Notes: generated by a model not told the origin, from the letters alone. DNA of 64,000 bases from Thraustochytrium sp. TN22 (GCA_013306675.1 JABLUY010000064.1:62001-126000); one strand, 5' to 3'. Positions 50,198-61,718 are shown, numbered from the stretch's first letter. A program made the numbers and translations.

Positions 50198-53162
50198 TAG
50201 CCTCGCCTTTGATGAGTGTGCTGGCGCAGTGTCGATGGTGTTCAAGCCGCGATGACACGGCAGCGGAGCGGACTCGGACCCAGAGAGAAAAGTCTTCTCT
50301 GGATGGTGGGTGCGGTGCGTGTGGCCCGCCCACCAGGCTGCCACCGCCCGCCGCCCGGCCACCGCCACCGCCAACGCCGAAGGTCAGCCAGCAGCCCTGC
50401 GCTGATCATTGAGAGTGAGCTCGAGCAAGATGGCCGCTGACTTGGGCGCTCTCGCGGGCAGACGATCACATTGCTTGGCGGCTACCGGCCGCGCCGAGGC
50501 GGCACACCGGACGCGCGCAAATGCAGTGCAGTGCTGGCAGCTCTGCCTCAAGATCTTTCTCCCAAAGTAGGCTGGTGATGAGAAAACCGGCAGTGGCTTC
50601 GCGTCGGGCTCAGGCGATCATTAACGTGTGACATGACATGATGCACGCTTGTCGAGCTTGCGAGCGAACGCAGGCGCACTGTGCGTGCTGGACTCGAGAA
50701 TCATGGCAAGCGAGGAGCCGGGCCCGTCGCGACGGCGGGCGACGCGAGGCGACGCGAGGCGACGCGAGGCGACGCAACGCGTTACGCGGAGAAGTTCGGA
50801 TGCACGGCCAAGAAAGAAAGAGCCAACCCCGATCGCGCCCCGCCTTGCCAGTGACCGCCAACAGACATGCGGCGGTCGAGGATGCTGAAGACAAGTGTTG
50901 AACCCCAAACACGAGCGGTTCGAGCAGCTTTGGGGTCGCGGCAGAGAAAAACTAAAAAAAGGTTCATCGCGGGTTGCGCGCGTATGTCTACAACGAACCA
51001 GCCAGCCAGTGCAGGCATCACGGCCAGCCACCACGGCCAGCGTCCAGCACGGCTCGGACGAGTTGCTCACAGTCAGGCCGTAGATTTTAGGCTCTGGCAC
51101 TTCGCCCCTGCCCAGAACCAGGCTCTTTGAGACGAGCCGGCCGGCGAACGGTGTCGGCAGAGTTGGTGGCGGCGCCGGACCAGTCAAGCCGCCTTGGTCC
51201 GGCGCTCCGGTCCGCCGGGTCCGGGCCCCCGGGGCCGAGGCCAAGCCAAGAAAAAGACGTGTACTTGTGGCAGTGCGGCCCGGGCCAGGGGTGGCGCGTG
51301 CTGATTTTGTCACGGTGGCACGGCGTACGAACAAGCGACGCGGGCAGGCACGAGCGCCGATGGCGAGCGGCCGTGGGCCGTGGCCTGCGACTTTCATTCC
51401 TTCTAAGTTTGGCCAGGCCGCGCCAGGCCAGCTTGACGCGCGGCGCGCGGCGCGCGGCGCGCAACCCGCCTGGCTGCGCGCAACCCCCGCGGGGGCCGCG
51501 GGGGTACTTTGGCGTGGACTCGCCTTGTCGCAGGCACAAGCAGCGCGAAGCTAGGGCTAGCTCGCTCGAGTGCACTTGTGAACGAACATGCACAGTGAGT
51601 CAAATCGGAGAGCTGTCGGCGCAGCTGCACGGACATTGGACCGTCGTAGCGGCGTAGTGCCGTGCCTGTCCACCTGCATTGACAGCAGCGGGGCGCCTGC
51701 AGCTGCAGCAGCCCAGCGCCCGGATAGGATGGATAGCTGCCCCCCCTCGCTGGCCGGCCGGCCAGCCAGCCGCAAGGCCAGCGCCAGGGCAGGTGAGACC
51801 ATCTGCCTGGCTGGCAGCCGCAGGATCGCGCGCAACCCCGTTTCACACCAAGCAAAGCAAAGTCGACCCGGCTGCTTTCGCGGGTCCGCGGGCTGTCGAC
51901 AAAACGCTTCCGTTGCGGAGTGTTTTCGCGCGCGGAAGCAAGGCAGCCTCGGAGCCTAGCTTCTGAAAGGAAGCACGGAGCTTCCACGGAAGTGCGGAAC
52001 TTCCGCACCGCGTGCCGGCCGCTGACCATGGCGTCTCCAGTCCGAACGACAGCACCCGAGTGTGTAGTTCTCGGCAATAGGCCGGCCACGAGAAGTCTTG
52101 CCTTGCTGGAAAACACACGATCTCGGCTTGGAAGCGGCCAAGCAGAGGCATCCACCACTTGCCAGATTGCCATCGGGCCGGATGCCTTGCCATTGTCCCT
52201 CTACTTGTCCCCGTCAACAAAACACAGTAAAATAGCATGAGTACGTGGTATCAAGACCCTAGCTGGACCATCAGTGGCTGGCGCTAGGACCATAACAAAC
52301 CTCCCACGTTCCTAGTTTCTGGCTGAAGGCGCCTGCCTGTTTTGCCTTCACATCAAACTTCGCGCGCGCGGCGCGTGGACCCGCTTGTCTTGGGATGACG
52401 ATGCTTGAATGGATCCCGCCCATCTCTGCAGCTGCCAACTGGTCTTGGAGCGCGCCGCGCGCGCTTCTTCGGCGTTGGCCTACGCGCCATGGCGATGACG
52501 GTCACGGGGCGCCTCGCGGAGCCGCGGCGGTCAGCGCGCGCCACGGGCCGTGTCTGAAAGGCCCGGACCCACGCACTCATTCAAGTTCAGCAGGGCTCCG
52601 CAGTGACGCTGGACCCCTCGAGACCCAGCTAGCTTTTCACGAATCCATCGGAGGGGATCACTCTCGCGCTCTCGCTCTCGCTCGTCGTCGAGAGTCCTGC
52701 TCCGAGAGTCCTGCTCCGAGTCCGGGTCCGAGGCCGGTTCGCCGTCAGAGGCCCGCACGCAGTTTCGCGCAGGGGCTACGCACGCCGCCACATCGTGGTT
52801 ATCACCTCGGGGTCCTGTCCGGGGTGCTGTTGCGTGCACCGGGGGCTTCGCACGCGTGCGCCGCAGGCCTGCACGGCGCTGCACTGCCTGCGTGCCTGCG
52901 TGCCTTGCCTGCGTGCCTGCGTGCCTGCGTGCCCGCCTGCCCGCCGACCTGCCTGCAGGCGCCCGCGCGTCACCGCCGCTTTGCGGGCCGCGCGCGCGCG
53001 CTTGAGTCGGCTGCTCGCCCACTCGGGCTCGCAGCCACTGCTGGCGTCGACGCTGCGGCGCGCGCGCGGCCGATCCCTGCAGTAAAATCCAGGCGCACGC
53101 ACACTACGCTCTCTCCAGCCGCCGCCTCAGTCGCCACGCTGACTGGCTGGCGGCGCAGCGCA

Positions 53163-53272
<110 letters not shown>

Positions 53273-53969
53273 AGCGCCGCGCCCCGGTCCCTTGCGCTTC
53301 GCTTCGCTTCGAGCCCGAGCCGAGGCCGCCTTCGCGGCGACTTGAGTCGGACCCCGGGACTCGATGGAGAAACAGCGGGGCGAGGCTTGCACGGCCACGC
53401 CTGCGAGTGCGAGCTACTAGCTAGCCAGGCCTGCTTCGAGTTCTTCCGCTGTCTTTCCGGTTGCCGCGGCCAGCGAGCAGGCAAGCCATGGCTAGCTTGC
53501 TAGCTAGCTAGCACGCCACGCCGGCCACGCCATGCGAGCGCGCGCCCGCCCGCGCCTTCGCGCCTTCCAGTGCCGCCGCCCGGTAGCCAGCCGGCCAGCC
53601 AGCCAGCCAGCCTAGCCCGCCGAGGCCGCGGCGCCGCGCGCCTGGCCGACTGAGACTCTCGGCACCGAGCGAGCGAGTGCTCCGGCGGCCACTGACACCC
53701 CGGGCAGCCAGGCCAGGCCACTGGCAGTGCAGCGCAGCCTGGGCGCCGCGGTCCCGCTTGGTCGACGCGGCGCGGTGCTGCGCGGTGCAGTGCTGCGCGG
53801 TGCCAGCCTGACCAGGGCCTCCAGCCGGCGGCTGATCAGGGCTTCGGAGTCCGGACCCAGGCGCGGCCGCCGCTGAGCGAGCAGGCAACCAAGCGCGGCG
53901 GCCAGCGGCGCGCACGCGCGCGCCTCGCGAGGCTCGCGGCAAGCTGGCCAAGCGAGCTGCAGCGGCGGC

Positions 53970-54008
<39 letters not shown>

Positions 54009-54187
54009 ATGGTAGTTGAGCCGCCTGGCCGCCGGAAGCGGCGCACGGCAGCTGGGAGTTCGAGTGAAATTTTTTGCCAAGGCCTGCGCGCCTGGGTCCG
54101 GTGGTTTCCACCTCGGCACGGGCACAGCGCCCCGCTGCTGTCCGGGACGCGGAGGCGGAGTCCCCGCTGCGTGCTCGCGCAGCTGAC

Positions 54188-54292
54188 CGAGGGGGGGGCG
54201 GGCTCAGAGGCGCGGAGGGCGCTTCGGCGCGGTTACAAGCTGGTAGGGGGGGGCGTGCGGGGGGCAGTGGGCGAGGAGGGAGGGGGATCCCG
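54188..54292 (+). promoter_or_regulatory. G-rich tracts with quadruplex potential
   Basis: Several runs of five to eight G occur within 105 bp (GAGGGGGGGGCGGG, TAGGGGGGGGCGTGCGGGGGG, AGGGAGGGGG). They lie about 350 bp upstream of the zinc-finger gene. Quadruplex formation is inferred from the pattern only. Confidence 0.5.
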
Positions 54293-54563
54293 CGTTGGCC
54301 CGCAGCGCGCACATGCAACTTCAAGTTCAATGAGGCAGCGGCAATCAGACAACTCCCATTGCTCGACCCGGCTCGTCGCGGCTCGTCGCGGCGCGGCAAA
54401 GCGGCAGCACGCAGGCCTGGGCAGGAACTCAGGCTCAAGCTCAAGGTCGAGCGCGGCGCAGGCCGGCGCAGCAAAGCCGAGTCGCAAGACGCGCCGCCGC
54501 CCGCCGCCGTCGCGCTCTTCTCCTCCTCGAGCTAGTAGCTCTACTCGAGGCTAGCCTCGCTGC

Positions 54564-54593
54564 TCTCGTCTCGTCTCGTCTCGTCTCGTCTCG
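54564..54593 (+). repeat. TCTCG pentanucleotide, six copies
   Basis: This is an exact array of six units ending 39 bp before the start codon of the zinc-finger gene, thus probably in its 5' leader. Confidence 0.95.
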
Positions 54594-54631
54594 GGTGGAC
54601 TAGCACAGGCTCGCAGCAGCGCAGGACCACG

Positions 54632-55546
54632 ATGCTGTCTCCGGCAGCCTCGCCCTCCCTCATGGAGGTGGCCAAGGCGCGCGCGCGGTACGTGCGCAAG
54701 CAGCCGTCCACGTCGGTGGGCTCGGACCCGGCGCTCGCCACCTCGGCGGCGTCCACCTCGTGCAGCGTCGGCAGCGAACCCGCGGCGATGCGCCGGCGGC
54801 CGGTCGCCCACGTGGTGGATGGAAAGCAGCACCATGAGCAGCCAAACGTGGCGCGCGCCCGGGTGTGCTCCGAGGTACGGGACCTCGACCTGGACCTTGA
54901 GCAGGCCGATAGCTGCTGCGGCAGCAGCGTGAGCAGCGGCGCCAGCACCAACATCGCCAGCCCGCACCGCGGCAGCGCCTGCAGCGCCGCCGACCTCCTG
55001 CCGGTCAGGCCGCAGGTCAGCTCGCCTGTCAACCTCAAGGGCCGCAGCGCCCTGGCTTACGCGCTCGCCGCCTCGGGCTCGCCCCCGAGCTGCGCCCGCC
55101 AGCTCAACAGCGACGGCCCGGAGGAGGTCTCGAGGTCGTCGCCGCGCGCCGCCTCCCTCACCTCGCGCTCGCTCGACTTCTCGCTCCACTCCGCGCCCTC
55201 GCGCACGCACTCGTCGCGCTCCTTCGCCTCGGCCGAGGGCGAGGACGCCATGCTCATGCGGCGCCTGCTCGCCGACGAGGACAATGTCGTCGACGTGCAC
55301 TTCAAGCGCTGCGCTCATTGCCGCTGCGTCTTCTCCGGGGCCGAGGATGCTGATGACGGCAGCTCCACGCGCCACCACTTCTGCAGCGGCGAGTGCTACA
55401 TTACCGCCTACGCCATGCTGCGCTCGCGCCGTCAGGCCGAGCGCCAGCGTCGCCTCGAGGAGCGCCAGCGCATGCAGTTCGCCCGGGACGCCTCCACGGC
55501 CGCCATCGCTGTGCGCCGGAGCCCCACCGCCTCGCTGCGACGCTGA
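54632..55546 (+). CDS. FLZ-like zinc-finger protein (304 aa)
   Basis: The C-terminal part carries one Cys4 finger: C227-x2-C230-x20-C251-x3-C255, with the signature HHFCSGECYITAYAML. The FCSxEC phrase and C-x2-C/C-x3-C layout resemble the FLZ (FCS-like) zinc fingers of plants, which bind SnRK1/AMPK-type kinases. The loop between the pairs is longer and acidic here. Membership is therefore tentative, and other FCS-type fingers remain possible. Residues 1-210 are Ser/Ala/Arg-rich and probably disordered. An Arg/Glu-rich helix (RSRRQAERQRRLEERQR) follows the finger. The ATG at 54632 is the first Met of the frame, after a TCTCG repeat leader. No membrane segment is present. Confidence 0.75.
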   Translation: MLSPAASPSLMEVAKARARYVRKQPSTSVGSDPALATSAASTSCSVGSEPAAMRRRPVAHVVDGKQHHEQPNVARARVCSEVRDLDLDLEQADSCCGSSVSSGASTNIASPHRGSACSAADLLPVRPQVSSPVNLKGRSALAYALAASGSPPSCARQLNSDGPEEVSRSSPRAASLTSRSLDFSLHSAPSRTHSSRSFASAEGEDAMLMRRLLADEDNVVDVHFKRCAHCRCVFSGAEDADDGSSTRHHFCSGECYITAYAMLRSRRQAERQRRLEERQRMQFARDASTAAIAVRRSPTASLRR

Positions 55547-57298
55547 AGCCGCCTCCGATGCTCTTTCTGTCACATCATGTCCCGCTCCGTGTACTCTCCC
55601 CCTATTCTTCTTCTTCTTCTTCTTCTTCTTCTTCTTCAAGTCCGAGCCGTGCCTACTGTATGTACTTCATCCCTCTCAGCGGCCTCGGCGACTCCGGCTC
55701 GCTCCTTCGCGAGCATCAGCGAGTCCTGTTCTTTTCCTTTGCACATTCCTCCCTTATCAAGCCCGCACACCCCCGCCAAGCCAAGCGAAAGCACGCAAAC
55801 ACAGACCACAGGCGGCTTCTTCGAAGTTAGTACCTAGGCGCGGGAGGGAGAATGCCCTCCCGCTGCCCCGAAGAGACCGCGTGTGCTTCTCGTTCCATCG
55901 GCCGCCTGATGCTGCTGGGCTGCGCTATGCTATCCTAATTTCACCTCTCCTGATGATCATGTCCCATTTTTTCTCTGTTCTGCTCTTCTATTCTTCATTC
56001 ACTCTGTGCAGTGCAACTCACAGTTTGCTTTGTAATGTCGGCCGCGTTGCCGTCCACCATGGCCAGCCTGTCGCGGCCGTCCAAGGTCGCAATGACCACC
56101 GCTGCCGCGCTGGCCGCTGCGGCTGCCGTCCCGTTACTGGGGGGTAGCTCACAGATTCAAGGGGGGCGTCAGTGACGAGACCCGGCCCGGACCCGCGGCC
56201 CTGCCTCGGCTCAGGCTGGTGGCCGTCCGTCCAGTGTCCACAGCTGGCCCCAGCCTGGCCGGCGCGGCGGCGCTCTCGCTCGCACTGGCCCTCGCACGCT
56301 TGTGCGTCAAGACTTGCCCTCAAGAGACGCAAGAGAACCGCAAAGCGCGAGCCTCAAGGCAGGGCCATGGCGTTCGCGCTCGACGTCGCGTCGACAGCCC
56401 TCGATCGCAGTTCAAGTGTGAAGATCGCAGCGAGCGCGCAGCGCTGTAGCGGCTGCGAACCGCCACCGCCGTGGCCCCACGCGCGTGAGAGACTCTTGAC
56501 AATGAGCGCGTCAAGCCTCGGCCTGCGGAGCTTCGAGCGCTTTCAGCACCTCCGAGTCCTGCTGGCTGATGGCGCGCCGGGCCCCGGGGGGCGGGGGAAA
56601 AGCACCTGCCCAACTTGCCAGAGCCGCAGCCGTGTTTTGCTCACCAGTTAAATAACTAACGTACGGCACTGCAGGCAGGCTGCAGCCACCCTCGATCCGC
56701 CAACCCCCGCCGCCGGCCACCACCAACCAGTTGGCAACCACCCAGTGCGATGATCTCGGAGTGGGTCGGTGGTCGCCGCCCGGCTGGCCCTGTAAAGAGC
56801 CACTGGCATGCTCAGGATGGCTGGCAGTGGCCTGGCTTTTCAGGCTGACAGTGAGTGAACACTCCGTTGGGCTGGGCTGAATGAAGCCCTTACCTGAACG
56901 CAAGGCAACGCGTGAGCAGCCGCAGGCTCGCAGCTGTGGCTGCAAAACTAAGCTTCCGAGTCTGCGCCAGCGCCGACTCACCGAGGCTAGAGCTCGCTCT
57001 AGCTAGAGCTAGCGCCGCTGAGGACCGGCCACGGGCCACGGAGAGGAATCCTTGGAACCTCAGGCACTGCTGGAACTTTTAGGACCGCGCGCAAGACGGG
57101 GTTCTGGCGTTCGCGCTTCTACACACCCTCTTAGAAGAGTTCGTCAGACTGGGGAAGGCGGCGATCACAAACCCGCCAAAGATCGAGTTCGTGGCCGGCG
57201 GCAGGCCGGCGGCTGGGCGCGACGGCGGGGCGGGCCGAGTTGGGTGCCGGCCTGAGGGTGTTCACAGTCCTTGTCGATTCGCATCAGAGCAAGCAAGC
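55547..57298. other. Spacer between zinc-finger and M20 genes
   Basis: It holds a CTT run (55606-55637) in the likely 3' UTR, pyrimidine-rich AT-containing sequence at 55930-56030, and a GCTA/CTAGAG palindromic cluster (56988-57014). A weak small frame is listed separately. No other gene is supported. Confidence 0.5.
56035..56175 (+). CDS. Weak candidate small protein (46 aa)
   Basis: The frame begins ATGTCGGCC and encodes a basic N-terminus (SLSRPSKVAM) followed by an Ala-rich hydrophobic stretch (TTAAALAAAAAVPLLGG). That pattern could be a small membrane or mitochondrial protein, or a first exon. The preceding 60 bp are pyrimidine-rich and less GC-rich than the surroundings. Composition alone could also generate it, so confidence is low. 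Confidence 0.2.
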   Translation: MSAALPSTMASLSRPSKVAMTTAAALAAAAAVPLLGGSSQIQGGRQ

Positions 57299-58858
57299 AT
57301 GCCTCCGAATCCGCCGCCTCAGCAGCAGTCCATGGCGGCGACGGCCGCAGCGTTCGCTGCCGCCGCAGGCGCGGCTTTGGCCGTGACACTCCTGCGGCGC
57401 ACGCGCAAGGGCGGCGCCAAGGCCGCGGCCGGTAGCACGGAGAGCGTGGACGCACAGCTGGCGCAGCTATACCGCGAGACGCCGGATATCCCCGAGGCCG
57501 GCGACTCGCTGGATATCCGCCTGGATGAGAGCCGCTACGTGGATCTGCTGGGCCGTCTCCTGGGCGAGGCGGAGAAGCTCCAGAACTTCCCGCCCGAGTT
57601 CATCCCGCGCGAGGACCTCGTCGTCAAGCACGTCTTGGAGGTGCTGGAGCCGCACAGCACGGCCAAGGGCGGCCCGCTCGAGCTCGAGAAGGTCTCCTTC
57701 ACCGAGGGCCGCAGCAACCTCATCATCCGCTACAACGCCAGCGACAGCGCCGCGCCCACCATCGGGCTCATTGGATCCCACATGGACGTTGTGCCGGCCG
57801 TCAAGGAGAACTGGAAGCGCGACCCCTTCCACCTCACCGTGGAGGGCGACGAGCTCTTCGGTCGCGGCACCACCGACTGTCTTGGCCACGTCGCGCTGCT
57901 CACGCTGTTCTTCGAGGGCCTCGCCAAGCGCCGCCCCTCACTCAGCGCCAACATCGTCGCCGTCTTCATCTGCAGCGAGGAGGCCACCGACAAGCCCGGC
58001 ATTGGCGTCGACGGCCTCGAAGCCAAGGGCTATCTCAAGGCGCTCAAGAACGGCACCTCGCTCTGGATCGACGCCAGCGACTCCGAACCCTGCATCGGCA
58101 CGGCCGGCGCCTTGCAGTGGCACCTCAAAGCCACCGGCAAACGCTTCCACTCCGGCTTTCCCAATCTCGCCGTGAATCCCATCGAGCTCCTCGTCGAGGC
58201 ATCCAAGTACCTCCAGGACCGCTTCTACGAGAAGTACGCGCCGCACCCGGAGGAGGCGCGCTTCGGCTACCTCAACCCGTCCACCATCAAGCCCACGCAG
58301 GTGTCCGTCGCCAAGGGCGGCCTCAACCAGATCCCGCCCACCGCCACCTTTTCCGGCGACATTCGCCTCACGCCCTTTTACTCCTGCACCGAGGTCGTCG
58401 ACACCCTCGAGGCCTGGGTCAAGGAGCTCAACGACACCCGCTTCGCCGCGCTCGCCACACGTGGTCCGGTCTCCAAGTACGAGCTCCCGGATGAGGGCAT
58501 CCTCGGCAAGCTCGAGCTCCAGTGGGCGCACGACACCAGCGAGCCGCTCATGGAGGGCATCGCCTGCGACATCGCCTCGCCCGGCTTCCTCGCCATTTGC
58601 GACTCCATCAAGACTGTGCGCGGCTCCGTCAAGCCCTACTCCATTTGCGGCTCGCTCCCGCTCGTGCGTTCCATGCAGCGCGCCGGCTTCGACCTCCAGA
58701 TTACTGGCTTTGGCCGCTCCGATGCCTATCACGCCGAAAACGAGTACTGCCTTCTCTCCGACATGGTCAACGCATGCAAGATCCTCTCCCTCTACTGCTC
58801 CAAGCTCGATGCCTATTATGCCGGCAAGAAGGAGACCAAGGCCAAAAGCGCCAACTGA
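57299..58858 (+). CDS. M20 metallopeptidase, acetylornithine deacetylase-like (519 aa)
   Basis: The two-zinc site of the M20 family is complete: H161-x-D163 (GSHMDVVP), bridging D193 (GRGTTDCLGH), catalytic E227 and E228 (CSEEATD), and C-terminal H478 (YHAENEY). The lid domain with RFHSGFPNLAVNPIE carries the expected His. The sequence most resembles eukaryotic ArgE/acetylornithine-deacetylase-like proteins of plants and algae, which release ornithine from N-acetylornithine in arginine synthesis. Other amidohydrolase substrates of the M20 family are possible. The N-terminus (about 11-30) is Ala-rich and hydrophobic followed by RRTRKGG, suggesting a signal anchor or an organelle-targeting peptide. 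The ATG at 57299 gives this N-terminus; the frame upstream is Arg/Gly-rich. Confidence 0.92.
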   Translation: MPPNPPPQQQSMAATAAAFAAAAGAALAVTLLRRTRKGGAKAAAGSTESVDAQLAQLYRETPDIPEAGDSLDIRLDESRYVDLLGRLLGEAEKLQNFPPEFIPREDLVVKHVLEVLEPHSTAKGGPLELEKVSFTEGRSNLIIRYNASDSAAPTIGLIGSHMDVVPAVKENWKRDPFHLTVEGDELFGRGTTDCLGHVALLTLFFEGLAKRRPSLSANIVAVFICSEEATDKPGIGVDGLEAKGYLKALKNGTSLWIDASDSEPCIGTAGALQWHLKATGKRFHSGFPNLAVNPIELLVEASKYLQDRFYEKYAPHPEEARFGYLNPSTIKPTQVSVAKGGLNQIPPTATFSGDIRLTPFYSCTEVVDTLEAWVKELNDTRFAALATRGPVSKYELPDEGILGKLELQWAHDTSEPLMEGIACDIASPGFLAICDSIKTVRGSVKPYSICGSLPLVRSMQRAGFDLQITGFGRSDAYHAENEYCLLSDMVNACKILSLYCSKLDAYYAGKKETKAKSAN

Positions 58859-59335
58859 GTGTCCACACAAGCAAGTATATCCCAATCACACCTCTATGCT
58901 TACTCGTATCCGCCTACCACGCGGGGGTCCCTCGGTGACGCCCGGCACAGGGGGCACTAAAGCGTATTAAGAGGGTACTTTACTCCCGATTTGCTCCAAA
59001 AAAGTGGCCTAGAGTCTGGCGAAGTTAGTTCCGCATTCGATCAAAAACGCAGCGATGGGGCCGAGCTTGAAGAGGCCCACTCGAAGCGACCCAAGGCTCC
59101 TGCCCCCTATTCATTTTGGCCGAAGGCGTGGTGGTTAGGATGAGATGAGCTCGGCAGTTCGCCCAGAGCGGCTTTGGGGGGAGCTCGCGCGCGACTTCGT
59201 CGCGGAGCGCGCTGGAGCCGCAGGCGCTGCGGCGCGCGGCTGCAGGCGGCCCTGGCGGGTGCCTTGTGCCTGCTCTCAGCTCGCACGCCCCTGCCGCAGC
59301 GCTTGGACGTGGAGTCGGGCCCGCACTGCGACATC
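58859..59335. other. Spacer upstream of the decayed transposon
   Basis: No gene is supported. The stretch 58960-59100 is less GC-rich than its surroundings and might belong to the transposon flank, but no terminal inverted repeat was found. A TTAA occurs at 58967. Confidence 0.45.
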
Positions 59336-61011
59336 ATGGCATCGGCGAGGCCTAACCACCGCGTGGAGGACGACAGCGACAGCGACAGCGACAGCGAGTT
59401 CGTGCCCCTGGACAAGCGGGACACAGGGGACGAAGACGAAGAAGGAGAGGAGCTTGGCGACGAGGATGCTCGTGCTGAGGCCGCTGCGCAGCAAGACTTC
59501 GAAGACATACTTGCGTTGGTCGACGAACCGACGCGTGGTGCGAGTGCATGTTCGAGGTCGGCCTCATTCAGCACAAGACCGTTCCGGGGCTCGCAGTCTC
59601 GCCGGATGGAGTCGCTCGCGTCCGGCTTCCAGGCGCGGAGTGCGACGCATCGTCAGTACTATGCAGCGTCGAGATCAAGACGCGCGTCGCGCCTGGAGGC
59701 GCGGTAGACGCACGTATCGTGAGCACCCAGATGAACACGTGGGGGACGAGACTTGGTGGAAGGCCATACCTGCCGAGCACCGCGCGCAAGTCTTGCACCA
59801 AGCTGTGGTCCTCCAAATCGATCACGTGCTCTACGTTGCTGCCAGCACGAGTTCGTGTTTGTACGCCTGCCTCGTTGAAGTGCCTCCGGACGCCCGGCTC
59901 GCCATGGAGCGCGCTCTGAAACCGTGGGCGGACAAGCTCACGACATGGGCGCACCAGAGCATCGACAGCGGGTGCGCCGCCCAAGCCACCTGCCATCTTC
60001 GGCGAGGAGGAGGGGGCGGTGCTGAGCTCGCACTTCCGGCTGTGGCGCGCCATGCGCAAGCTTGTCGCTCTGAAGGGGCCCATGCGGCCCGTGCATGTCA
60101 TCAAGTGCTTACCGCAGGAGCTATACAACGTCGCAAAGGGCGGCGTCGACGGAAGCACACAGTACGTGGAGCAGATCACCAACACGCAGTGCATGAATCT
60201 GAGCTGCGACCAGAACATCGCGTTGCGCACGTACAAGCAGCTCGTTGTCAACGCCATCGTGGTCTACCGCTACTTACAGGCTGCGAGGAAGAGCAACCTC
60301 GAAGACAGCGACGGGCTAAAGGCCCTCCGCGACAAGGTGAACCGCTCTGAAGCGCTCAGCACTGTCTCGTTCCGCCTCACTGTCGACATGGTCCGTCACG
60401 TCTACAGGAGCAGGCAGCTCGATACGGCGCAGGTGGAGTTCAACATGCAGCCAAGCATGCCCAAGCCCACTGGGCTCACCAGGGAAGCGGCGAGGGACCT
60501 CGTGACCGCCGGTAAGCGCAAGCGAACCCCCGAGTTGCAGAAGTTCTTCAACCACGGCCAAGCCCGCGACATCCGCCTCGATGCCGCACTGCAACATGAC
60601 TCAGAGGCAGCGGGAAAGGCATCCTTCAACGCCAACAACAAGAGGATTCCCGCCAAGCGGCTCTGCGTCATCTGCGGCAAGCAAACGCACCGTCGTTGCA
60701 CCATCTGCGGTGTGCCTCTGCACGTGTTCATGAGAAAGAATGAACGCACAACCTGCTTTTCCAAGTGGCACACGCGCGTGCGCGTCGAGCCTCACGAAGG
60801 CTTCAAGAAGCGCAAGACAAACGTCAACGGAACACCTTCGCCCATTTGCCTCGATCATGTCGATTCGAGCAGCGCCAGTGCCTCGTCCGGTACCCCTACA
60901 GCGCAGAGCAGGAACGACCACGTAGCCCAAGCCAGCTACACCGACACCCCATCAAGCCATAGTTCAAGATCCTCTCGCAGCAGCCTCAGCACGAGTCCAT
61001 CGTGCCCTTGA
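59336..61011 (+). mobile_element. Decayed DNA transposon: YqaJ-like nuclease segment plus piggyBac-like C-terminus
   Basis: Three coding pieces lie in a row on one strand but not in one frame. First comes an acidic N-terminal segment (DDSDSDSDSEFVPLDKRD) from 59336. Then a region resembling a YqaJ-type exonuclease, with EVGLIQHKTVPGLAVSPDG and VEIKTR (the SPDG and ExK pattern) near 59550-59690, followed in another frame by WWKAIPAEHRAQVLHQAVVLQ near 59755. Last is a long frame to 61011 with KGGVDGSTQYVEQ and YKQLVVNAIVVYRYLQ, and a Cys/His ribbon (RLCVICGKQTHRRC, CTICGVPL, CFSKWH) like the zinc ribbon that ends piggyBac-type transposases. No ATG opens that last frame. The DDE catalytic core was not found. 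The whole reads as a broken element of piggyBac type, possibly carrying a nuclease; the family call is tentative. Confidence 0.5.
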
Positions 61012-61354
61012 TGCAGCCCAAGTTGGCCTCAGCATCCGCACAGGCCAGTCGGAAGTGACCAACACTTTACGCTTCCATACAAACCCAGTAGTTGAAAGTT
61101 CCAAAAATGATTAGAATCATGATAGCAACAGGTCAGTCGAGCGCAAGCAGGAGAGCCGATTTACTAGGGATAATATGGCTATCCTGATTAAACTCCGTCT
61201 AGGGCGATGGGATTGGGATAGGTTTCTATTCTCATTCGCAAAAGGTGATCGCAAGATCATGAAGGCATTGCCGCGACTTACAGTGTGAGGTGCCTCACAA
61301 GCGCCAGGCGTCTTTGTGCTGCGAGCTCGAGAACAACAAGCACCACGACAACGA
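61012..61354. other. Flank downstream of the transposon relic
   Basis: This is lower-GC sequence (about 61080-61270) with no gene. It may be part of the element's noncoding end. Confidence 0.4.
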
Positions 61355-61560
61355 CTGCCGGCCACCATTTTGCTGCGAGGTCGAAACCAAAGCATGGTCG
61401 TTTCTGAGAACATCGCAAGATCTTACATCCACGACACCAACGAGTGCCAGGCGCCATCTTGTTGCAAGGCCGAACACGAAGCATGGAATTCCCTGAGAAC
61501 ATCGAGAGATTTTACATTGATCTTCGAGGTCGTCCGCCTCGCTTTCTTTGAACATCGTAA
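61290..61560. repeat. Diverged short tandem repeat, about 85-bp unit
   Basis: At least two and perhaps three copies share a pattern of TGCCxGGCxxCATxTTGxTGC, GAAxxAxAAGCATGG and CTGAGAACATCG with AGATxTTACAT. The best copies are about 61355-61434 and 61442-61520. They are about 70% alike by eye. Each translates to a CCxxExxAWxxLRTSxD pattern, but no start or continuous frame supports a gene. Confidence 0.7.
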
Positions 61561-61592
61561 GATTTCACAACCGACATCGAAGAGGCTGATGT

Positions 61593-61718
61593 CTCGACAA
61601 TCAGCCACGTCGGCACACCTTGCTACACACCGCCGTGCCCCTCAGGCTCAGAGGCTCGACAATCAGCCACGTCGGCACACCTTGCTACACACCGCCGTGC
61701 CCCTCAGGCTCAGAGGCT
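61593..61718. repeat. 62-bp perfect tandem duplication
   Basis: CTCGACAATCAGCCACGTCG begins copies at 61593 and 61655. The two copies appear identical over the full unit. The repeat lies about 75 bp beyond the stop of the minus-strand LRR gene, probably in its 3' UTR. Confidence 0.97.

Noticed and set aside
50901-50940. A tRNA-like T-loop word (GGTTCGAGC) with flanking complementary CCCCAAA/TTTGGGG
   Set aside because: No acceptor stem, D-loop or anticodon arm could be placed around it.
49842-52238. Many frames of 80-260 codons in the gene desert
   Set aside because: They overlap on both strands with equal bias, no frame dominates, and none resembles a family.
58960-61200. TTAA sites as piggyBac target duplications
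   Set aside because: TTAA words at 58967 and 61190 are not followed by matching inverted ends, so element boundaries cannot be set.
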